A model generated the notes under the pieces. That model worked only from the letters and a program-made list of their open reading frames with translations. It was not told where the DNA came from and searched no databases. The translations under genes and the position numbers were made by a program. DNA of 8,619 bases from JBQCEE01 sp051960575 (lineage in GTDB: Bacteria; Actinomycetota; Actinomycetes; Mycobacteriales; Jatrophihabitantaceae). The DNA is taken from positions 1 through 8,619 of the forward strand of contig NZ_JBQCEE010000170.1 in NCBI RefSeq assembly GCF_051960575.1, given 5' to 3'. How positions within the stretch are numbered: position 1 is the first letter of the stretch; each line of letters begins with the position of its first letter. Of the stretch, positions 1-5,179 are shown in pieces.

Positions 1-25
1 TGGTACGGGCATTAGCGTGAGCCAT
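1..25 (-). CDS. IS481-type transposase, N-terminal fragment (cut by window edge)
   Basis: Only the first eight codons are inside the window. Read leftward from the ATG at 25-23 they give MAHANART. A perfect SD, AAGGAGG, sits at 38-32 with a six-base spacer, which strongly supports a real start. From memory of the family, IS481-type transposases often begin with an M-x-H-x-N-A-x-x-T pattern, ahead of a helix-turn-helix and a DDE catalytic domain. Neither domain is visible here, so the assignment rests on eight residues and is tentative. The gene runs in the same direction as the CopD-like gene upstream, so readthrough from that gene would enter it. A hairpin covers its SD and is described separately. 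I could not place the insertion sequence end or a target duplication. Confidence 0.5.
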
Positions 26-85
26 AGAGGACCTCCTTGGAGTGCATGCCTAGACACATCCACTCCGCCGGGAGGTCCTCCCTAT
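24..85 (-). promoter_or_regulatory. Hairpin masking the SD of the transposase
   Basis: In the leftward transcript, bases 80-71 (GAGGACCTCC) pair perfectly with 36-27 (GGAGGTCCTC). Bases 66-61 (GGAGTG) pair perfectly with 44-39 (CACTCC). A small internal loop (70-67 against 38-37) separates the two helices, and the apical loop is 16 bases. ATA at 24-26 and TAT at 83-85 could add three pairs beyond a small bulge. Most of the SD (GGAGG, 36-32) is locked in the stem, and the start codon follows one base after it. Several insertion sequences, such as IS10 and IS50, use structures like this to stop readthrough mRNA from expressing transposase. The same role here is inference. Confidence 0.6.
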
Positions 86-148
86 TTCAAGCAGGCACGC
101 CGTCAACAACCTCTCGGGTCACGACATCTAGAGCCGGTGCCACGGCGT

Positions 149-550
149 TCAGCCGGCGAGCGCGATGCCCAGCACGAGGGCGGCGAGCGCGGTGACCCCG
201 GTCAGGGCGCCGAAGACGGCGAGCCCGGCGCGGGTGCGGGCGCGCGCGTGCAGGAACGCCGTCACCCCCGACAGGACGACGACGACCATCTTCACGATCA
301 GGGTCACGTGCCAGGCGCCGTGGTCGTCGTCGCGCGTCGCGGCGATGTTCCAGCCACCGGTCACGAGCAGCACCGCGAACGCGGGCCAGGCGATCCGGTT
401 GAACGCCCGCGCGGCGGCCCTGGGGACGTCGGCACCGGCGGCCCTGAGCGCAGGGACCAGCGCGGCGAGGGTGAGCTGGCCGCCGACCCAGATCGTCGCG
501 GCCACGACGTGCAGCGAGAGACGGACGATGTCGGAGGCGGACGCGAGCAT
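149..550 (-). CDS. Small CopD-like integral membrane protein
   Basis: This 133-residue protein is almost entirely hydrophobic, with about four membrane helices: roughly residues 8-33, 52-68, 81-98 and 108-131. The first helix contains H-V-V-A-A-T-I-W-V-G-G, resembling the His and W-x-G-G pattern of the CopD/YcnJ-type membrane domain (putative copper export or heme-type membrane proteins). The match is to fold and pattern only, so the substrate is unknown. Basic residues cluster between helices 3 and 4 (HARARTR). The ATG at 550 has no clear SD. A GATCAT sequence at 562-557 on the coding strand lies at leaderless -10 distance, but this is weak. The gene diverges from the TMEM175 gene and ends about 120 bases before the transposase start. 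Confidence 0.6.
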   Translation of the reverse strand: MLASASDIVRLSLHVVAATIWVGGQLTLAALVPALRAAGADVPRAAARAFNRIAWPAFAVLLVTGGWNIAATRDDDHGAWHVTLIVKMVVVVLSGVTAFLHARARTRAGLAVFGALTGVTALAALVLGIALAG

Positions 551-609
551 GCAGCCATGATCGCAGCGACGGCGTGTGTCGCGTGCTCGCCGCGGCAGCG
601 CTGATCACC

Positions 610-615
610 TAGCCT
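610..615 (+). promoter_or_regulatory. Likely -10 element of a leaderless promoter for the TMEM175 gene
   Basis: TAGCCT fits the actinobacterial TANNNT -10 pattern. It ends six bases before the ATG at 622, so transcription would start at or next to the A of the start codon. No SD is present upstream of that ATG, which agrees with a leaderless mRNA. No convincing -35 element is visible. Confidence 0.45.
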
Positions 616-621
616 GCCGCC

Positions 622-1212
622 ATGTCGAAGAACCGGCTCGAGGCCTTCAGCGACGGCGTCATCGCCATCCTGATCACGATCATGGTGCTGGAACTGCACA
701 AGCCCGACGGCTCGTCGTGGTCGGCGCTGCGCCAACAACTGCCGACGCTGCTCGCCTACGTGCTGAGTTTCGTTTACATCGGCATCTACTGGAACAACCA
801 CCACCACCTGCTCGCCACGGTGCGGCGCGTCTCGGGCGTCTCGCTCTGGGCCAACCAGCACCTGCTGTTCTGGCTGTCGCTCGTCCCGTTCATCACCGAC
901 TGGATGAGCGAGACCGACTTCGCCGTGGTGCCCGTGGCCGCCTACGGCATCGTGCTGCTCGCCGCAGCGGTCGCCTTCTTCCTGCTGCAGGGCACGCTGC
1001 TGCGCGTCGAGGGACCCGACTCGACGCTCGCCACCGCCATCGGACGCGACCGCAAGGGCAAGCTCTCGCCCGTCCTCTACGTCACGGGCATCGCGCTCAC
1101 CTTCGTCGACCGCTGGCTCGGCATCGTCTGCTACGTGATCGTCGCGCTGGTCTGGCTGGTGCCCGACCCGCGGCTCGAGCGGGTGCTCACCAGCGCCGGT
1201 TCGGACGACTGA
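622..1212 (+). CDS. TMEM175-family (DUF1211) potassium channel protein
   Basis: The 196-residue protein opens with R-L-E-A-F-S-D-G-V-I-A-I at residues 5-16, the hallmark of the TMEM175/DUF1211 family (R-x-x-x-F-S-D-G-V-x-A-I), in which this helix lines the pore. Another family-like feature is the N-N-H-H-H stretch after the second helix. About six hydrophobic helices and a length near 200 residues match bacterial members, which assemble as tetramers and conduct K+ without the usual TVGYG filter. The start at 622 puts the motif at the extreme N-terminus, as in the family, and appears leaderless. The gene converges on the HAD hydrolase gene with only nine bases between the stop codons. Nothing ties it to the phosphonate locus, so it is probably an unrelated neighbour. 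Confidence 0.88.
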   Translation: MSKNRLEAFSDGVIAILITIMVLELHKPDGSSWSALRQQLPTLLAYVLSFVYIGIYWNNHHHLLATVRRVSGVSLWANQHLLFWLSLVPFITDWMSETDFAVVPVAAYGIVLLAAAVAFFLLQGTLLRVEGPDSTLATAIGRDRKGKLSPVLYVTGIALTFVDRWLGIVCYVIVALVWLVPDPRLERVLTSAGSDD

Positions 1213-1221
1213 CGCCGGAGG

Positions 1222-1869
1222 TCAGCCCAGCAGGGTGCGCAGGTCCGCGAGGCTGTCGAGCAGTCGGACGCGGGGATCGAGCAGCAGCGCCGCATCGTCG
1301 ACACCGCCCGACCGCACCCCGACGACGAGTCCGGCGCCGGCGTTGAGGCCGGAGCTGACGTCGCGCGGGGTGTCGCCGGCGACCAGCACCCGCCGCACAT
1401 CGGTCGCACCGGTTCGCTGCATCGCCTGGAAGACCATGTACGGCGCGGGGCGGCCGGCAGGGACGTCCTCCGTGCAGACCACTGCGTCGAGCAGGTCGTC
1501 ACCCCAACCGACCGCGCCCAGCACGAGCTCGGTGACGTCGCGGTCGAACCCGGTCGTCAGCGCCACCCGCACACCGTCCTTGCGCAGGGCCGCGATCACG
1601 TCCTCGACGCCGGGCAGCGCCTGCGGCGGCCGCTCGCGGTAGCTGCGCTCGAGCCGCGTGCGGAAGTCGGCGAACGCGGCGTCGACGTCGCCACGGCCGT
1701 CGAGCAGCGCGGTGATCGCCGTGCGCTTGTCGGCCCCCATCCACGCGGCGACCTCGTCGGCGGACGGCCTGCCGCCCTGGCCACGCACGGCCTCGGCGAG
1801 CACCTCGTAGACGAGCCCATGCTCCTCGACGGTGGTGCCGGCGATGTCGAGGACGGCGAGGTCGATCAT
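1222..1869 (-). CDS. Phosphonatase-like HAD hydrolase (PhnX-like clade)
   Basis: This 215-residue HAD-superfamily enzyme has the features of the phosphonatase-like clade (TIGR03351 type). The nucleophile motif is D8-I-A-G-T-T rather than D-x-D-G-T. Motif II is A-L-T-T-G-F (T105/T106). Arg140 (G-R-P-A-P-Y-M) replaces the usual motif III lysine. G165-D-T-P-R-D170 is the acidic motif IV. In the cap domain, M-G-A-D-K48 lines up with the M-G-x-x-K of phosphonoacetaldehyde hydrolase, whose lysine forms a Schiff base with the substrate aldehyde. This predicts C-P bond cleavage of phosphonoacetaldehyde or a hydroxylated relative, giving phosphate, in the cytoplasm. At about 215 residues it is shorter than classical PhnX (about 270). 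Its ATG directly follows the GntR stop codon, implying coupled translation. The substrate is inferred. Confidence 0.87.
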   Translation of the reverse strand: MIDLAVLDIAGTTVEEHGLVYEVLAEAVRGQGGRPSADEVAAWMGADKRTAITALLDGRGDVDAAFADFRTRLERSYRERPPQALPGVEDVIAALRKDGVRVALTTGFDRDVTELVLGAVGWGDDLLDAVVCTEDVPAGRPAPYMVFQAMQRTGATDVRRVLVAGDTPRDVSSGLNAGAGLVVGVRSGGVDDAALLLDPRVRLLDSLADLRTLLG

Positions 1870-2625
1870 TCAGATCAGCTCCGGGACGGCGTGGCGGGAC
1901 AACGCCGGTGCCGAGGCGGCGGCGTTGTCGATGGTGAACGTGACGAGGTCGGGACGGTAGCGGTCGTCCGAGTACTCCGACGGCGGCCCGCCCGCCGGAC
2001 CCGCGAGTCGCCGCTCGCGCAACAGGGGGCGTCCGGGGTCGATGCCGAGCAGGGCGGCGTCGGTCGGATCGGCCACCACGGCATCGATGGTGTGCCGGGC
2101 ACTGCTGAGATCGGCACCGCGGGTGATGAGGAACGCGTAGATCGAGCCCGAGTCGCAGTCGAAGTCGAACAGCGCGCGGCCGACGGCGTCGACGAAGCAG
2201 GAGCGCTCGACCATCGCCGGTTCGCCGTCGACCGTGCGCAGCCGCAGCACCTCGACGACCGCGTCGCCGGGCTCGATCCCCAGGTGATCCGCGATCGTCG
2301 CATCCGCGCGGCGGCGCGCGATCTCGACCGTGCGCTGGCCCGGGACGAGACCAAGACCGCTCACCCAGCTGCTGAAGGACAGGAACGTCTCGAACGGCTG
2401 TCCGAGCGAGCGACCGCGCACGACGGCGGGCTTGCCCGGACCGCCACCGATCAGTCCCTCGGCGCGCAGCGTGGCCAGCGCCTGTCGCACCGGGGCGCGC
2501 GACACCTGCCACTGCTGGGCCAACTGCGCCTCGGACGGGATCGGGTCACCGATGTCGAGACGCCCGGTGCGGATCGCGGCCCGGATGTCAGCGGCGATCT
2601 GCGTGTGCAAGGGGGACAACCGCAC
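1870..2625 (-). CDS. GntR-family (HutC subfamily) transcriptional regulator
   Basis: I chose the GTG at 2625-2623, preceded by AGGA (2637-2634) with an eight-base spacer. This gives 251 residues starting V-R-L-S-P-L-H-T-Q-I. The frame stays open upstream, but that sequence looks non-protein-like and runs into the divergent gene. Residues 5-72 form a GntR winged helix-turn-helix, with P-S-E-A-Q-L-A at 30-36 and V-S-R-A-P-V-R-Q-A-L at 41-50. Residues about 88-235 look like a UTRA ligand-binding domain, including V-V-E-V-L-R-L-R and a Y-S-D-D-R-Y-R-P-D pattern. HutC-type regulators sense small metabolites and often repress adjacent catabolic and transport genes. The divergent neighbours suggest a phosphonate or its breakdown product as effector. 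A half-site matching the nearby palindrome overlaps this start codon, so autoregulation is likely (inference). Confidence 0.9.
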   Translation of the reverse strand: MRLSPLHTQIAADIRAAIRTGRLDIGDPIPSEAQLAQQWQVSRAPVRQALATLRAEGLIGGGPGKPAVVRGRSLGQPFETFLSFSSWVSGLGLVPGQRTVEIARRRADATIADHLGIEPGDAVVEVLRLRTVDGEPAMVERSCFVDAVGRALFDFDCDSGSIYAFLITRGADLSSARHTIDAVVADPTDAALLGIDPGRPLLRERRLAGPAGGPPSEYSDDRYRPDLVTFTIDNAAASAPALSRHAVPELI

Positions 2626-2633
2626 ATGACAAG
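2625..2633. promoter_or_regulatory. Operator half-site over the gntR start codon
   Basis: CATGACAAG differs at one base from the right half of the palindrome at 2734-2747 (CATGACAGG). It overlaps the GTG start codon of the regulator, much as the palindrome overlaps the oxidase start. The left half here is degenerate. Autoregulatory binding is inference. Confidence 0.35.
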
Positions 2634-2733
2634 TCCTACCTGAGCACCAGGTGGCGAAGACGTCCTGCAGGTGAACGAGGGACGAGCACTTGTCGCACCC
2701 CGTTGACGGTGCAACCGGCGCCGCGACAGCGTG

Positions 2734-2747
2734 CCTGTCATGACAGG
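2734..2747. promoter_or_regulatory. 14-bp perfect palindrome, candidate GntR operator
   Basis: CCTGTCATGACAGG is perfectly self-complementary, and its centre falls within the ATG at 2740. Its core GTCATGAC has the GT-N-xx-N-AC layout of HutC-type operators (GT-N-TA-N-AC) but with AT in the middle. A regulator bound here would cover the start codon and, if the mRNA is leaderless, the transcription start. GACAG at 2725-2729 adds a further partly overlapping half-site. Binding by the adjacent GntR protein is inferred from position and symmetry. Confidence 0.55.
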
Positions 2748-3888
2748 TCCGGGCGCCGCTGACGTGGTCGTCGTCGGTGCCGGCATCGTCGGGCTCGGGC
2801 TCGCACTGCAGGCGATCGACGCCGGCCTGTCGGTGATCGTCGTCGAGCGCGACGACCATGCCGTTGGCGCGTCCGTGCGCAATTTCGGCCACGTCGGCAC
2901 GACCGGTCAGTCAGGGGTCGCCCTCGACTATGCCCTCGCCGCCCGCGAGACCTGGTTGCGCGTGGCCGGTGCGAGCGGCGCCTGGCTGCGCAGTGCCGGC
3001 ACGGTGGTGGTCGCCCGCGCCGACGACGAGCTGGCAACCCTGGCCGAGTTCGCCGACCGGCGCGGCGCCGCCCGGGTGCGGCTGCTCACCGCGGCCGAGG
3101 TCGACGGTCGCACCGGCATCGGCTCGTCCATCGGTGGCGCGTTGCTGCCGCTCGATCTGCGGGTCGACGCGCGGGCCGCGATCCCCGCCGTGACGGCGTG
3201 GCTGGCAGCGCGTGGCGTCCGCTTCCTCTGGTCGACGGCGGTCACCGCGGTCGAGAACGGACGCGTCGACACCACCCGCGGCACCATCGGGGCCGACCGA
3301 GTGTTCGTCGCGGTCGGGCACGACGTCGACCGCTTCTTCCCGGACGCGGCTGATGACGCCGGCCTGGTGCGGTGCGCACTGCACATGCTGGCGGTCGATG
3401 CGCCCGGCGGCGGCCGGCTCGACCCGGCCGTCCTCACCGGGCATTCGCTGCTGCGGTACGGCGGCTTCCTCGAGTGCCCGAGCGCCGAGCTCGTGCGCGC
3501 GCGGCTGATGCGTGAGCAGCCGGCGACGATCGAGGCCGGGCTCAACCTGATGTTCACGCCCCGCCCGGACGGCAGCCTCGTCATCGGCGACACGCACGCC
3601 TACGCGCGCACGCACGACCCGTTCGACGACGAGGCCGGCTACCGGCTCGTGCTCGACGAGACCGCACGGCTCCTCGGTGTACCGCAGTTGGCAGTGCGCC
3701 AACGGTGGCGCGGCGTCTACGCGTCCGCCCGAGAACCGTACCTGCGGCACTCCCCCGCACCGGGCGTGCACGTCGCGAGCGTCACCTCGGGCATCGGCAT
3801 GACGACCGCGTTCGGCTTCACGGCCGCGGTCTTCGCTGAGAGCGGTTCACCGTCGGCCAACCGAAGTTCGGCCGCCGTTCACAACTGA
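2740..3888 (+). CDS. FAD-dependent oxidoreductase, aminophosphonate-associated (TIGR03364-like)
   Basis: From the ATG at 2740 this is 382 residues; a GTG at 2731 is an alternative start. The N-terminus D-V-V-V-V-G-A-G-I-V-G (residues 8-18) is a Rossmann FAD-binding fold with GxGxxG. E36 ends the second strand for ribose binding. G-A-S-V-R47-N-F-G-H (43-51) is the hallmark I associate with the TIGR03364 clade of DAO-type oxidases. The C-terminal T-S-G-I-G-M-T-T-A-F-G fits the flavin-contacting region of DAO enzymes. Members are usually encoded beside the phosphonatase-like HAD clade and are thought to deaminate 2-aminoethylphosphonate-like or N-alkylated aminophosphonates to phosphonoaldehydes. 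That is the context here. The exact substrate is unknown. No SD precedes either start, and a palindrome covers the ATG. Confidence 0.87.
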   Translation: MTGPGAADVVVVGAGIVGLGLALQAIDAGLSVIVVERDDHAVGASVRNFGHVGTTGQSGVALDYALAARETWLRVAGASGAWLRSAGTVVVARADDELATLAEFADRRGAARVRLLTAAEVDGRTGIGSSIGGALLPLDLRVDARAAIPAVTAWLAARGVRFLWSTAVTAVENGRVDTTRGTIGADRVFVAVGHDVDRFFPDAADDAGLVRCALHMLAVDAPGGGRLDPAVLTGHSLLRYGGFLECPSAELVRARLMREQPATIEAGLNLMFTPRPDGSLVIGDTHAYARTHDPFDDEAGYRLVLDETARLLGVPQLAVRQRWRGVYASAREPYLRHSPAPGVHVASVTSGIGMTTAFGFTAAVFAESGSPSANRSSAAVHN

Positions 3889-3897
3889 TTCGGCGTC

Positions 3898-3919
3898 CCG
3901 TGGTGGTGGTTCATCACGG
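3898..3919 (+). other. Short hairpin between oxidase and binding-protein genes
   Basis: CCGTGGTG (3898-3905) pairs with CATCACGG (3912-3919) through eight pairs including one G-U, with a six-base loop. It lies in the 81-base gap after the oxidase stop. There is no T-run after it, so I read it as an attenuator or mRNA-processing stem at best rather than a full terminator. I saw no clear promoter in this gap. Confidence 0.35.
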
Positions 3920-3969
3920 TGGGCGCGACCAACTGCACCGGCCAGGGCCGGGAGAAGGAGAGAACATCC

Positions 3970-5175
3970 GTGAAGCGATCGATCAGTGTGGCGGCGGTGT
4001 CGCTCGCCGCAGGCGCGCTGGCGCTGACCGCATGCTCGAGTTCGGGCACCGCGTCGAGCAGCGGCGGCACCTCGCCGGCGGCGAACACCAGCAGCAGCAC
4101 GTCGGCCGGCACGTCGTCGTCCACCGGTGACGGCAGCGCGGCCACGGCCACCTCGGCGTCGGCGCTGGGCGGCATGGACGCGCTCGTCGCGGCGGCGAAG
4201 AAGGAGGGCCAGCTCAACGTCATCACGCTGCCCCGTGACTGGGCGAACTACGGCGAGCTGATGGACAACTTCACCAAGCAGTACGGCATCAAGATCACGG
4301 ACGCGAACCCCGACGGCTCGTCGGCCGACGAGATCAACGCGATCAAGTCGCTCAAGGGCCAGGACCGAGCGCCTGACGTCGTCGACGTCGGCATGGCGTT
4401 CGCCTACTCGGGTGCGAGCGAGGGTCTGTACGCGCCGTACGAGGTGTCGACCTGGTCGGACATCCCCGCCGCGGCGAAGGACGCGAACGGGCTCTGGTTC
4501 AACGACTACGGCGGCGTCATGTCGATCGGCTGCGACGCGAGCAAGGTCGCGAAGTGCCCGACGTCGTTCAAGGACCTCGACAACCCCGCCTACAAGGGCA
4601 AGGTCGCGCTCAACGGTGACCCGACCCAGGCGAATGCGGCCATCCAGGCCGTCACCGCGGTCGCGCTGGCCACGGGTGGGTCGCTCGACGACGTGCAGCC
4701 GGGCATCGCCTTCTTCGCCAAGCTGAAGAAGGAGGGCATCTACAAGCCCGTGCAGGCCACCGCGGCGACGATCGAGTCGGGCGAGACGCCGATCGTGCTC
4801 GACTGGGACTACCTCAACGCCGCCAAGGCGACCGCCGCTGCGGCCAAGGGCGTCAAGTGGACGGTCACCGTGCCGAGTGACTCGCCCGTGCTCGCCGGCT
4901 ACTACGCCCAGGCGATCAACAAGGACGCCCCGCACCCGGCCGCCGCGCGGCTGTGGGAGGAGTACCTCTACAGCACAGCCGGCCAGAACGGCTTCCTCAA
5001 GGGTGGTGCGCACCCGGTGGAGCAGGACGCCATGACCACCGCGGGCTCGATCGACAAGACGCTGCTGGCCAAGCTGCCCGCCATCAAGGGCACGCCGGTG
5101 CTGCCGAACCAGACGCAGACCACCACCATCGGCCAGACGCTCGTGAACAAGTGGGCCGCGACGGTCGGCTCGTGA
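3970..5175 (+). CDS. ABC transporter substrate-binding lipoprotein (aminophosphonate-type, predicted)
   Basis: The GTG at 3970 is preceded by AAGGAG (3955-3960) with a nine-base spacer, giving 401 residues. V-K-R then a hydrophobic stretch ending L-T-A-C22 is a type II signal peptide, so Cys22 should be lipidated and anchor the protein outside the membrane. Residues about 23-68 form a Ser/Thr/Gly/Ala-rich tether. The rest is a type 2 periplasmic-binding fold of the iron/polyamine/2-aminoethylphosphonate cluster: L-V-A-A-A-K-K-E-G-Q-L-N-V near residue 75, then P-D-V-V-D-V-G, W-F-N-D-Y-G-G, and a late V-L-D-W-D. Cys188 and Cys196 could form a disulfide. The neighbouring phosphonatase-like and oxidase genes suggest an aminophosphonate ligand, but ligand residues cannot be assigned by eye. 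Confidence 0.87.
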   Translation: MKRSISVAAVSLAAGALALTACSSSGTASSSGGTSPAANTSSSTSAGTSSSTGDGSAATATSASALGGMDALVAAAKKEGQLNVITLPRDWANYGELMDNFTKQYGIKITDANPDGSSADEINAIKSLKGQDRAPDVVDVGMAFAYSGASEGLYAPYEVSTWSDIPAAAKDANGLWFNDYGGVMSIGCDASKVAKCPTSFKDLDNPAYKGKVALNGDPTQANAAIQAVTAVALATGGSLDDVQPGIAFFAKLKKEGIYKPVQATAATIESGETPIVLDWDYLNAAKATAAAAKGVKWTVTVPSDSPVLAGYYAQAINKDAPHPAAARLWEEYLYSTAGQNGFLKGGAHPVEQDAMTTAGSIDKTLLAKLPAIKGTPVLPNQTQTTTIGQTLVNKWAATVGS

Positions 5176-5179
5176 TCCT

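Noticed and set aside
1..12. TGGTACGGGC resembling a T-box antiterminator bulge
   Set aside because: On this strand nothing downstream is an amino-acid gene, the match is imperfect, and the bases read well as codons of the leftward gene.
17..604. Rightward open frame opposite the CopD-like gene
   Set aside because: Hydrophilic Arg/Gly/Asp-rich translation with no pattern, spanning the transposase start region and the divergent promoter; the leftward frame encodes credible membrane helices.
1209..1225. CTGAC/GTCAG stem between the convergent TMEM175 and HAD stop codons as a bidirectional terminator
   Set aside because: Only five base pairs with no T-run; too weak to call a terminator.
1819..2643. 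Long rightward open frame opposite the HAD and GntR genes
   Set aside because: It is antisense to two clearly recognised genes, is rich in Arg, Asp and Gly with no domain pattern, and reflects scarce stop codons in GC-rich DNA.
2626..2892. Upstream extension of the GntR reading frame (start at 2892)
   Set aside because: It would run through the divergent promoter and into the oxidase gene, and the extra 89 residues have no family similarity. The GTG at 2625 has an SD and fits the family N-terminus.
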